NCBI GenBank assembly: GCA_022494885.1
Contig: JAGVSM010001217.1
Location: 147,335-211,334 of the forward strand
Reading direction: 5' to 3'
Length of the DNA: 64,000 nucleotides
From: Micrasema longulum
Lineage: Eukaryota > Arthropoda > Insecta > Trichoptera > Brachycentridae
Each line of letters opens with the position of its first letter. The stretch's first letter is position 1. Made by a program: the position numbers and the translations under genes. The notes below the pieces were generated by a model. The model did no database searches and was not told the origin of the DNA. It was given only the letters and a program-made list of their open reading frames with translations. Below are positions 50,244 through 61,500 of this stretch, one piece after another.

Positions 50244-53200
50244 TCAAAGTATGACGCAAGTTCTGGATATTTTCTGCCTCAGGGTTCTTTTATCGCCCTC
50301 CGCTGAGGTTTTGCCATTCTCCATCCGTTTCTTGCCGATCAAATTATTAGGATCGCTCAAACTATCCCAGATGTATTCTTCAGTAAGAACACGATGCATC
50401 ACAACTCTATAAATACCGATGATGGCACTCTTGGAGTTCTGTCCGATGCTGTCGCAAAGCATTTTAGATGTAATGCCGTAGTTATTAAGTTTTTCTCTAG
50501 TTTTGACTTCGAGGGAATTGAGAAATGTCAGATCGTGAGTGCATGTTGGTAACATGATGAATCTTCCTTGCTCTACGGGGGTACCATCTGCGCACTTTAG
50601 GTTTTCGGCTGGTTTTGAAGACGGCAACATTTGCACATCGAACGATTGACCTCTGGGTGTATTGGCTAGTTTCTGTTTTACTTTCGGTGGAGCTTTGACA
50701 TCTCCGTTAGTCTCTCTCCCTTCTGATATTGTTATTATAGAGTTAGTTGTATTATTGTTGGCTCCGTTGATCTTTTGCCGACTGCTGAAGTTTTTAAGTG
50801 CCGGATCTGGGAGAGTAGTCGAACACTTTCTGAAGTTATTCTTCGCAGCCAGTTGTTCGTCGGTAATCTTATTGTTAGGGGAGAGCGGTGTAGATCCTCT
50901 CCTCAACTTAGTGGCCAGAACCAAAAGAGAGTTCTTTCTTCGCTGATTGAAATCAGGCGCAACGGGAGGAGGAGCTTTAAACCATTCGGAATCAATTATG
51001 TCATCAATCGTCAACCGCTGCTTAGGTGCTTGGACTAATGTATGTTCTGAAAAAATATAATACATATTAAAGTATTTAAATCATCAAAAATATGTATATA
51101 ATGTCAGAGATTCTGCAATACCGCATAACCTCATTTGAAAAAATATGGTTTACTGCATAAATTTCTTATAGGCATTAAGAACCGTTTTATTTTTACTCTA
51201 AATAACAAACTACAGCAGTATTTTTGGTTGATAAAAAATATAAATAATAAATTAAGAGAACAGTTTTTAGGTTACCATTTAAAAATTATTTTAAAAATTG
51301 ATAGTTACGCAGTATTGCAGTATCACCGACGATATTATGTACTTATTGATTGTGATGAGGAAATCAAATATTGATTTTTTAATGCATGATACTGTGGTCG
51401 TTAGTAAGTTATTTACCTATGTCAATATTTAAAACTTATCGCTTTTTGATGATACATAATTGAGTAAAAACTAAAAAAGCAAGTTTTATTTCTTGCCATT
51501 TTTTATTTTTAAAGGAATAACTCGCTAAGCCTCTATTCAAGAGGCTTGCCAGCAGGTGAGAAAGAAAGAGTATGGGAGGATGTTATGAATAATACACCAC
51601 AACACCCAGACCAAATGAGAAAAAAACTTTGTTGGATTTTTTTCTCGCAACTCGAACCCGCGACGCCAGTTTAACAGTTGGCCGTTTAACCAACTGCGCC
51701 TATCACTGCACAGCGGCGCCTGTAAACTTGCAACTCATTGTATTTTTATTTAATGAGAAAGTTCAGTGCTACGGAAAATCCGATAAGGTTTTCTTACATA
51801 CGATAAAAATTAGAGCATTGAATTGTACAGCGAACTTTTGCAGAAATGCATAAAAAAATTATTTTTTTGTATAAATGAACTACATAACAAGTTCTTGCTG
51901 ATCAAAAAATCAACCAATCAACTACAGCGTTGGAAAGATTTCTGGTTTCCGGGAAACTAACTCACCAGTCGGGACTACCAACGGCAACTAGTGACATCAC
52001 GGGCTGAGTAATTTAAAAATTACAAAACCTTAAAAATCATAGCGATGATAAAATAATTATAATCGTACGATACATAAATAGGTCGCAGTGACGTCAGGAG
52101 CTTGCATAGCACTGACTCCCACCACTAAGAATAAGAACGATACATAAAAATAAAAAATAATTTGTTTTGGCATAGTTTGATAGTCTATTAACTAATAAAA
52201 AAATATTTAATAAAACTACTGAACTTCCTTATAACTGTTTGCATTTGAAATAAAACCACAATTGGTTTGAAATGACTGAACACTCACAATTTGGCTTTGA
52301 CTATTATGTATATCAGGCATAGGAAAAAAAAGAACAGAAATTATAACAGATCTTTAACACAATGATTATTCTTATTTTGATTTTTTTTTTTAGTGAAATT
52401 ATGAATTTTTATACCTATAATGAAGCAACAGGGATCGCTGACGTATCCCGGAATCTGGTATTTCCCCTCCAGGATGAAGTTTTTGAGTGCGGCAACACTG
52501 TGTGCCCGGAACGGCATGGTACCTGTGACCATGAAGTACAGTAAGATGCCGAGCGCCCACACGTCCACCAATTGACCGAAATAACTCTCATCCCGAAACA
52601 GCTCAGGAGCTGCGTATGGCGGAGACCCGCAAAATGTGTTGAGGGGCTGCCACATCCCTAGAAATTAAACCATATTGTGGAGATACATATTTTTTAAATA
52701 AATTTAGATGCCGATTCCTTGGAATAACACGGTTCCAATAAACGATTTGAGTTTAAACAAAACAAATGATTTACCGAGTGAAATCAGTTCCATTTGCAAT
52801 AGTCTTTATTTCTTTGCACACACTAACACTGTCTACTGGATATTAACTATGATATATAACTATATATATCACATGAGTCTACATTGAATATAAGACTTGA
52901 CAAATCTCAATTATTTTTTAAAAAAATGAAGTTGTAGTTTGCTACAACTTCATTATTTAACAGACCTAAATTATATGATTATTTTTACAAATTGTGGAAA
53001 ATAGATTATTATAAAACAGTATACCTGTAGTCGGGGTCTACGTTCAAGGCGCAAGGAAGGAATGCGGTAGTGTGTTGTTACGCTGTCCGGTTTAGTTTAA
53101 ATAGTTAGCTGTTTAATACCCACAAATATATTATATTCCTGAATATCGAGACGCCAATTTTTTATCCAAACACACATTACCACATTCCTTCTATGCACCT

Positions 53201-56200
53201 TGAACATAGACGCCGTCTATATGTATACAATTTTTTTTTGTTTGTTTTTCAAAATATGTCATTTTTTGCTTAAGGTAACAAGAAGTTACAGCACCGTCTT
53301 CAGAAGGATTTTTTAGCACTGTCTTTTAAGAGTTCACGGAATAAGGAAGTTTTAAAAGTTTCAACTGTATCCAGTAATATAATATGATTTTTTTTAAAAG
53401 GTTCACAAATTGTATTAAATAATATCGTATCAGTGTCAGATGGAGTTTTGTTATTATGTAATAAAAAAAAACACTAAAATCATTTTTCAGTTCATACGAG
53501 GATCTTTAAAAATTCAATCAATAAAAAACAAATATGTAATTACAATTCAAATAAGAACAAGTGTTGGCCATTTAACAGCCATCATGAACTCCTCAGACTC
53601 TCTGCGACCAATTTCACATGTGACTCTTACAACATTTCCAAGGTTCAGGTATTATATTATATAGCTTTTGTCCTATGTAGGAGTATTGTCTCTGTGCTAA
53701 AGAAGTTCTAACCATTTGCCGGGAAATCAGATCGCTACTGCAACTCCGAGTCTCATAATGATAAGAAACTGATGGATGTGTATCTCTGTTAGTGTGAGTG
53801 TCCACCTCTGCCCTCATTATGATACATACCATTTAACAGTTGCGTACTGAATCCAAAATCACCTAACTTTACCACCGTGGGGGAGGAATAAAACACATTT
53901 TCTGCTTTTATATCTCTGTGAATAAATCCTTTGGTATGCTGAAAGTAAGCAAAGGCAATGGGTCAGTCAATTTATTAATTACTAGATTAATATACAGACA
54001 TAAATTAATATATTCGAACCATAGAATTATAATATACCAGAAGGCGCGTAGAACTAAGTTTGTATACATCGTACTGCATTCATGAATTGGCCCCGTAATT
54101 TTGCCAGACCGTGAACAATATACACGAATATAAGATAATTTTGTGTTATGTTATGTTTTAGCACAAAAATATTTTACTGACTGGACTATAAAAAAACAGG
54201 TACTTTTATTAGGCAAACGGAAAAAAATTTGTTGAATAATCATTTAATAATTAAGTAAATTAATACCATTTAATATTATACTAAGGCTTATTAAAAGAAA
54301 GCCGGGTAAAAAATTCTACTACCTCTGGCAATACTAACAAAAGTCCATCTTGTTTTATTTCGCAATCTGACAGATGCTATAATCAAATTCTTGAAAAATA
54401 TTATTTGTGAATTCGCTACTTACACATGAAATGGGATCCCACCTATTCCCATTTAATGCCAGTAGTATGTTGACACTTAAAAACGACAAAACACGGCATA
54501 ATTGAATTTAAATCAGCAGTAAGTTGCGTACTAAGTGACTTCTTTAGAGTAAGTAAAGGCCAAAACGTAAAACGACTAATTTATGAGTAGTTTAGTCGGC
54601 TTCAGTTTGATGCGGTTTCTGGATCGTTATAATTTTATGATTCTAACACATGAAAATGAAAATTGAGTTTTAAAAAAAAAGGGAAATTTTCTCAAATCAT
54701 TATGATTGAAAAGCATGCAAACAATTCATACTATCAATAATAAAAAATCTAGTTAATTCTAACTAATTATGTGGGTTTTAAAATTATTTACAGTAAGATT
54801 ATCGTATCATGCATATGCTTGAAATTGTTTATGAAAGTCCGGGACTTTTTGGAAAACTATTATTTCACAATTTGGTAAATATCATACATCTTTTTTCACA
54901 GTGATGTAGGTATGCCATGTATTATGCTGAACAACAAAGTAGTCACTTCAAATCAATTTGTGTGGTGATTTTTTACCATTTTATGGCAAAGTAATAGGCA
55001 TTTGAATAAGCTTCCGCTGTTTCCCGACAGGTGGTGTTAATTTAGGTTTTCTAGATTGGGCAATACTACATCCAACTTTATTGTGAACCTCCACCATTCA
55101 GCTTGAAACGAAAGTATATGTTTTTCTGCCGAAGAGAAGGCAACTTAATTTTTTCATAGTGTTAAACATGTCGAATTTCGTGGTAAAAAAAGAATATATG
55201 TTGACAATTTTACAACATTACTTTTTTTTATCTGCCGCTGTACCACACATAATTCGTGTGGAGACTTGCGGCGACCATGCTCTGTGGGAAACAACATCCA
55301 GAGATTGGTTTTGACGCTTCAAAACTAATGATTTTGAAGTTGAAGATAAAGGGCGCTCTGGCCATAGAATTAAGAATAGTCCAGAAGGAGCGTAGAATCA
55401 TATTTGAATACATCGTAATGTGTCCACTAATCCCCCCACTCAGCCCTACTTTCACCGCGCGCATGCTTGAAGTCGCCGCGTAATGTTGCCAGATCGCGAA
55501 AAATATAACATACACAAACATAAAATAATTTTTAATAATATAGTATTTGAAAAAAAGGGAATTTGTTTATTTCTCTAAAACCTTATTGTACACGCGCAAA
55601 CATTGATTGACACAACATAGTAGATAAGTAAAGGGTCATTTAATAAGAGTAATTTAATTAATGAACTTGAAATGAAACAAATTTTATTTTACATAAAGCG
55701 AATATTTTTATGTCATGTTAAATAATATATGATAAGTAATGAGTCTACTTATACTACTGGGGCCATATTGTACTACTCGTATTTGTGCCACTGCAAATAT
55801 TACACAAATTTATTGTACACGCGGAAACATTGATTGACACAACAGAGTAGAAAAATATAGGGTCATTTAATAAGATTAATTGAATTAATGAACTTTGAAC
55901 TTAAAAAATTAAACAAATTTTATTTTACATAAAGCGGATATTTTTATGTCATGTTAAATAGTATTTGATGCCATTATGTTTTAAAGATAATATTGGTTAA
56001 ATGTCCACCACGTCGTTGTTTAATCCGAAAGGTCCAATTTCCGTTAGTTCTCTCATTAGATGAGCAAAGTAGCGTAAAAAAATTGACTACCCTGGCAACA
56101 CTAACAAAATGTCCATTTTGTTTTATTGACAATCTGACAGATGGAAAAATAATTAAATTTTTAAGTAATGCATTTGCTGCTTTACATGCATTTGCTAATT

Positions 56201-56706
56201 ACACATGAAATGTGATCCCGTCCTGTTTCTTTAAGATCTCAGCAGTGCTTTTACACTTTAAATGACACAACACGGCATAGTTTGAAAGAAAAAGCTTGAA
56301 ATGGAAGCATTACTAGATGAAGACCCATGTCAGATGCAAAATGAACTTGCAGATACATTAACGGTTGATCACACAAAACAGTTGACAAACGTTTAAAAGC
56401 ATAAGGAAAGTGGGCGCCGTACAAATTGAAGCCGAGAGACGTCGAACGAAAAACAGCAAGAACTTATTCAATTCCCCAATCGTTTGCGGTGATTTTTCAC
56501 TTTTTTATAGTTATGCCTATATTTATATATATGAGTTAAATGGACAAACCATGTGTTTAACAGCGTGAACAACTTGTAAAAATAGTTTTTTTGAAACGTT
56601 TTCAGTCAGTCTTCCTTCCATAGATATTTTATTGAAAAGCTCCCCATCGGGAGCATATTCCGTTACTAAATGTATTTTACTGTAAGTCTCCACTACTTCA
56701 AATAAC
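50244..56706 (-). CDS. NIM1K: NIM1-type AMPK-related Ser/Thr kinase, 3' four exons (5' partial)
   Basis: Minus-strand exons in transcript order: 56706-56550, 53938-53830, 52657-52415 and 51046-50244. Phases match at each junction and give about 436 aa up to the stop. Exon one visible starts in the N-lobe ([18 protein letters not shown]). The second has the catalytic loop HRDIKAENV and DFGFST. The third has the activation-loop end [16 protein letters not shown], an APE motif, and [20 protein letters not shown]. The last closes the C-lobe ([10 protein letters not shown]) and continues through a low-complexity linker to [13 protein letters not shown]...[12 protein letters not shown], a block shared with vertebrate NIM1K. 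All catalytic residues seen are intact, so it should be active. The activation-loop Thr in NTFCGSPPY sits where LKB1 phosphorylates its relatives. The protein ends CVIL, a possible CaaX lipidation motif. The Gly-rich loop and the beta-3 Lys must lie right of the window. Confidence 0.88.
51629..51725 (-). repeat. tRNA-derived SINE head in a NIM1K intron
   Basis: On the minus strand, TAGGCGCAGTTGGTTAAACG (box A) and GGGTTCGAGTTGCG (box B) form a tRNA-like half-kilobase family head. It directly precedes a repeat-A copy. Confidence 0.55.
51745..52080 (+). repeat. Repeat family A, copy (plus) in a NIM1K intron
   Basis: Shares AAAATTAGAGCATTGAATTG, ACTAGTGACATCACGG and the AAAATTACAAAACCTT segment with the other copies. 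Confidence 0.55.
52081..52135 (+). repeat. Retrotransposon 3' UTR fragment
   Basis: Complement of the 35320-35395 block (GACTCCCACCACTAAGAATA), abutting repeat A. Confidence 0.45.
53640..53826 (-). pseudogene. Non-LTR ORF2 C-terminal fragment in a NIM1K intron
   Basis: Minus strand reads [20 protein letters not shown] and [19 protein letters not shown], the usual YNTR…YxGxKLYNxLP tail. It starts only a few bases after the donor of the HRD/DFG exon. Confidence 0.55.
54020..54639 (-). mobile_element. P-superfamily-like THAP element, copy C (deleted)
   Basis: A 620-bp unit with terminal CATAGAATT-type inverted ends, flanked by ATTCGAAC (54012-54019) and ATTCTAAC (54640-54647). That is an 8-bp duplication with one mismatch, the size known for P elements. 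The minus strand carries an ATG followed by PCFVVFKC, then a GGIPFH-like stretch in another frame and GTAAGT. The transposase beyond the THAP exon is missing. It sits in a NIM1K intron. Confidence 0.7.
55363..56292 (-). mobile_element. P-superfamily-like THAP element, copy B (5'-truncated, internal duplication)
   Basis: The right-hand terminal repeat begins at 55363 (CATAGAATTAAGAATAGTCC). The minus strand runs from an ATG near 56,279 (MPCCVI), through a KCKST-like Cys segment and ITFH, to the shared AT-rich interior. A block of about 155 bp is present twice (about 55584-55735 and 55810-55965). The 5' terminal repeat is absent, and the sequence changes to a mariner fragment near 56,292. It lies in a NIM1K intron. 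Confidence 0.6.
56301..56475 (+). pseudogene. mariner-like transposase fragment
   Basis: Reads [20 protein letters not shown] and later a broken block resembling the N-terminal helix-turn-helix of mariner transposases of the irritans type (LDEDPCQTQ-like, then a KPRDVERR-like stretch). Stops and frame changes interrupt it, and only about 60 codons remain. It abuts P-like copy B. Confidence 0.6.
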
Positions 56707-56807
56707 CTGTAATGAAATAAACAAACACTTAAAGTTACAATTTTTCCTTATCGACACCCACTGTTCACCGTTTCTTTTACATATGTATATTTTGTTATTA
56801 TATAACT

Positions 56808-56920
56808 CTGAAAAGGGCAACGTGTAGTGGCCGAAACTAGTCGGTTGTGACAATAAAAAAAGTGAAAACACACAGTTTTCCCTGAAGATGGCTCCTGCAA
56901 TGGTAGCCGAAACGTCGGAT
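56808..56920 (+). ncRNA. Pair of hammerhead-ribozyme-like cores
   Basis: 56808: CTGAAAAGGGC … GTGGCCGAAAC (to 56837). 56882: CTGAAGATGGC … GTAGCCGAAAC (to 56913). The second fits CTGANGA, a GGCT/AGCC stem II and GAAAC exactly; the first has one changed core base. Penelope-like and related retroelements carry tandem motifs like these. A convincing stem I is not evident, so cleavage is uncertain. In a NIM1K intron. Confidence 0.4.
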
Positions 56921-57460
56921 CAAATCCAACATACACGGTATCACGCAAAAAAGATACATGATATTGATAACAGTGACCGTGAAAACCTTCGCACCTGTGT
57001 AAAAAAAGTGGTTCATAAAACAAAGTAATTTTATTTATACCTCCACAATACTATTTTTAGTTTTAAAATCAAAATTTTAGGAGAAATAACATAATTCATA
57101 TGTATGTTTGAAAGATATTATAACTCCGTATATTTTTTTAGAGCTAAGGATTGTAGCTTTTAAAATGCATTATTATTTGAATAATGCTAAAGCATTTTCT
57201 CTAGTAGGCTTAGTAATAGATATACATACAAGAAAACACTTAACTTAATTGTGAATTATAATATTATCAGTGGAAAATATTATACCTACTATTTTTAAAC
57301 TTTCGTTTATCTCGTTAAAAATTTGCACTGTGTTTCTTAGGACATTTAAAATTACTGCTATGAAAATTTTAATACTCTTTTGATTTCTTAATTTCAGATG
57401 CTAGAAAATAGGTTTATATATATATATATATATATAAATATGTAATTATAAGGAAAGGGA

Positions 57461-57631
57461 AATATTTGCGTTCTTATTATTTACTTAAATATTTCGAATT
57501 TTGGGGCCATTTTCAACGAGTTGTAAATAACTCACAATTAGAAAATGGGAATTAAGTTGGGGTAGAGTGGATTCAAACCTCGGACCTATGATCCGTGAAT
57601 CCGCAACACTAGCCACGAAACCACAACCCGA
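57461..57631 (-). repeat. tRNA-derived SINE S1 beside the BEL element
   Basis: Minus-strand S1 copy ending about 80 bp left of the BEL LTR. Box B is slightly decayed (TTCAAACCTCGG). Confidence 0.7.
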
Positions 57632-57709
57632 TTCAAAAATTGTATCCAGCTCAATATAGTAACAATGATAAAAGATAACATAATGGTGAAATTTATTCAA
57701 AGTGCCAAG

Positions 57710-58292
57710 TATACACGACACCTCGCCGTGCATACAGTTGAACTGTAGATAGGAGGTGGCTTGGAGCTGCTATTTGACCGGCTATCGGGTGATAGCTTTC
57801 TTCAGGCTTCAGTTTTCTTCTTCAGAAGGGCAGGCGGCGACATCAGAGGCGGAGAGGGCGTAGATATAATAAAACGCAGTCTTGGTTATACACTATACAC
57901 ACTTTATTCAATAAAAATACAGAGGTTCTATCAAGTAATTTGTACCGTGCCGCAGTCGGGCACGGTACGAGACAGCATACATAAGCGGCAAGGGAGAGCG
58001 AGAAGGGGTCGGACTTTCCCGGTTTACGCCGTAGCACGCTCTCCTATTGGCTGGACAATTTCAGATATTGTTTTTACACGTATGCTTATAAGATAAAATA
58101 ACTCCCTCGAGATGAGTTTTACATGTAAAGGGAGTATGTAGGCCTCTTCCCCGTATCTTATTTAATGTAGAAATGATACAGGAAAAGGTCCTACATACTG
58201 AGAAAAAGGGTGACATGAGTTTTAGAGGATTTGACAGGGTCTGATTCCCCGCAATCTGATACAAATATGTGGCTAGGGTCTCGATATCCTAA
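57710..58292 (-). repeat. 3' LTR of the BEL/Pao element
   Basis: The left border is placed where similarity to the right LTR begins (TATACACGAC). The right border is less certain. I set it where, on the sense strand, the purine run AGGGGCAGAAG is followed by TTAGGATATCG. The LTR holds an AATAAA signal on the minus strand (complement of TTTATT at 57903-57908). A border up to about 20 bp further right is possible. Confidence 0.6.
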
Positions 58293-58303
58293 CTTCTGCC
58301 CCT
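58293..58303 (-). other. Candidate polypurine tract of the BEL/Pao element
   Basis: The minus strand reads AGGGGCAGAAG directly before the inferred 3' LTR. It would prime plus-strand DNA synthesis. The call depends on where the LTR really begins. Confidence 0.4.
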
Positions 58304-58594
58304 GCGAGTGACATAATTAACCGTCTTTATTTTAGGGGCAGCTAGTTAGATTACAAATCGAGATTCCTAGCCGAAAATAAACATAAAAACATGATATACA
58401 AATATTAACCTAAAAACACTGGCACCGCACACTCTCGTCCGAGCGCCATTCGTCGCCCTAGCGGCCACTCGGGAAGCTTCAGTCGCGGCCGGGGGTTCGA
58501 CCGTCTCTCCGCGGTCATTCCGTCCATTTTCCCCGTGCAGCTACCATCTCCGCCTGGGCGCCCGCAAAAGGGCCGCTCGGCTTGGTGTCGGTGC

Positions 58595-61500
58595 CTAACG
58601 TTTGGCGCTCGTTCGCCGCGTCACAGGCCGTGTTGTATGTTGTATTATCGCACGCGCGGCGATGTCCGATACACTCCCCCCGGTGTCGCGCAGTCGGCAC
58701 CTGCTGGTCCCGCATCGGGCCTCGCCGCCGCGTGGCGCTGTCTTCCGGGCGCTGTCATCAGTGGGGCGTAGCAGGACCGCGATCTTGACCGCGGGTCTTG
58801 TGTACTCGCCCGTGGAGGTCCGCACCCTGACGGCTCGCACCTGGCCGTCCTTCCCGGGCATGGTTCCCGTGACGACTCCCCGTGGCCATTGGTTCCGTGG
58901 CATCGCGGGATCGGTGATCACTACCACGTCTCCAACTTGCAGGGGAGTGGCCGCGATGCGCCATTTCTGACGTCCGCCCAGGCCTGGCAGGTACTCGCGC
59001 ATCCATCGGCGCCAGAAAGCATCCGCCATCTTCTGGGCTATGCGCCATTGTTTGCGCAAACACACGGTCTCCGGCGCTTCGCTGTAATCCGCGAGGCAAG
59101 GCATGCCCCCGGATGACCCAATTAAAAAGTGATTCGGAGTTAAAGGAGCTCCGTCACGAGGGTCTACTGTCACGTGCGTCAGCGGACGGCTGTTGACCGA
59201 GAATTCAGCCTCGGCTAGCGCCGTCCGTAACGTCTCTTCTCTAGGCGCTTGCTCTCTCAGTATAGCAAACAGCGCCCTCTTAAGGGAACGAACTAATCGT
59301 TCCCATGCCCCTCCCATGTGCGGGGATGAAGGAGGGATAAACTTCCACTCAATCTTCATAGTGCTCATTTCATCTAGCACTTTCTTGTCCTCGGCTACGT
59401 CTCGGAAGGCAGCGGCCATCTCTTTATCGGCCCCGCGAAAATTTGTCCCGTTGTCAGAGTACAAGACAGACGGGTGTCCTCTTCTGGCGGCCATCCGCCG
59501 GATGGCTTGGATCCTCGAGTCGGTGCTCAGTGACGTCACCAACTCAATGTGTACGGCCCTGGTTGTGAGACACGTAAACAAGGCCCCGTACCTCTTCTCT
59601 TTGCGCCGTCCCATGGTCACGTGTAGCGGTCCAAACAGATCCACTCCGCAATGCGTGAAGGCGCGCATGTGATGTGCCAATCTCGCCGGCGGAAGACGTC
59701 CCATCAAAGGCGGTTGCGGTCGCGCACGATCGTTCTTACACTTCTGGCAGTTAGCTTCAATCCATCGAAGCTTTGTGCGTATTCTCATCACGTAGAAATC
59801 TTGACGCACATCTGCCATAGTCCTCTCAGTGCTTCCGTGATAGCACATCTCATGCCGGTGTCTCAGCATCATTTGTACGTACAGCTGCGCGGCGTCCAAT
59901 ATTATCGGGAATCCAATATTTTCCCGTACGCCGCTGGCCGCGTATAACCGCGTTCCCATCCTCACCAGTCCGGTGTCGTCTAGCCGGGGCGTGAGGGCAT
60001 GCAGGCGGCTGCCTCTGGGTAGCGACTCCCCCCGCTTTAGGGCTGTTATGTCGCTGCCAAAGGCGTCGTTTTGCGTTCGCCTGATCCACAATCGCTCAGC
60101 GGCTATACACTCCTTTGCGGTTAGGTATTTTCCCACGCATTCTGGGGCGGCACGGCGGCATCGATTCACAAACCGCAGGCACCATGCCGTGGCACGTATA
60201 AGCCGTCTCCACGAGCTAAACCGTGCGGCGTCTGGCAGCGCCGCTTGTAACGCGGTGACTATGCGTTCGGCGCGCTTTGCTTCCATGACGGCGATGTCGG
60301 GCTGCAGGCCGCGTCCCTTGTGATGCGGCCATTCGCTCTCCTCCCCAGTCAGGAAGGCCGGTCCCCCGAACCAGGCTCCCTGAGGTGTAAGATCAGGCGC
60401 GTTGAGGTCCCTGGTGGCAGCATCCGCGGGATTCATCTTAGTCGGAACCCACCGCCACTCTTTCGGGTGAGATAACTCATCTATCTCCCCGAGGCGATGG
60501 GCCACGAACGGCGAGAACGCACGGCTGTCGTTTCGTACCCAGCACAGTACTGTCGCCGAGTCCGTCCAATAGACTGTCCTCCCCACAGTGACGTCACTCT
60601 CCCGCTTGAGGGTGTCTGCCAGTCTCACGGCCATTAGCGCCGCTTGCAGCTCCAGTCGAGGTATTGACAGAGCTCGCAAGGGGCTAACTTTAACTTTACT
60701 GCCCACGAACCGTACATGTCTATTACGGTCCGTCTTTTCCACAAAATACGCTACTGCGCACCCCGCCAGTTCGGAGGCATCGCAGAATACGTGTAGTTCC
60801 ACCCGACTGGTGCGATTTTCTATACACCGCCGGGGTATAGAGCTCTCTGTGCGCTCCACACAGGCTCTCCATTCGGCCCATTTTTCTTGATGGGTCGGCA
60901 GGATGACGTCATCCCATCCTATTCCCGATCGCCATACTGCTTGTAATAATATTTTCGGGCGTACCGTAACACACCCTAGAAAACCGAGCGGATCGAATAT
61001 GCTCATTACCGCGCTCAGTAATTGTCTTTTAGTGGGGCACTCATGTGCGCTTAACGCTATTGTCTTATTAAATTGAAACACAAATCGATCACTGACTGGG
61101 TCCCATTTAACACCTAGTACTCGCTCCAAGTACTCACTACCGTTCACTATTATCTCGCGAGCGTCCGTGGCGCGCAAATTATCCGCGGTGGTACGTAGCA
61201 CTTCACCGTCATTTGAGGACCAATTCGTCAATTGGAATCCTCCCCGTCTTAATATTTCACTTGTTTGATCTCTTAACTGAATAGCTTGTTCCGTAGTATC
61301 CACCGCGGCAAGATAATCGTCCATATAAAAATTGTTTTCCACTGCGCGCGCCGCCTCCGGAAATTCACTCGCGTTTACACAGGCTAACTTATTTTTCACA
61401 TATTGCGCACTTGTCGGTGAGCACGCGGCGCCAAAGGTCATCGAGGTCATCACCATTGTTTTAATCTCGGCGTCGGGTCGCTCCCTCCACAAAAACATCT

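Noticed and set aside
50662..51038. Plus-strand open frames of 87 to 94 codons
   Set aside because: Antisense of the large last exon of NIM1K, whose protein is conserved.
58602..58970. Open frame of about 120 codons on the plus strand
   Set aside because: It is antisense to the BEL polyprotein C-terminus; its length comes from the GC-rich codon use of the real frame. The same holds for the other plus-strand frames between 59 and 64 kb.
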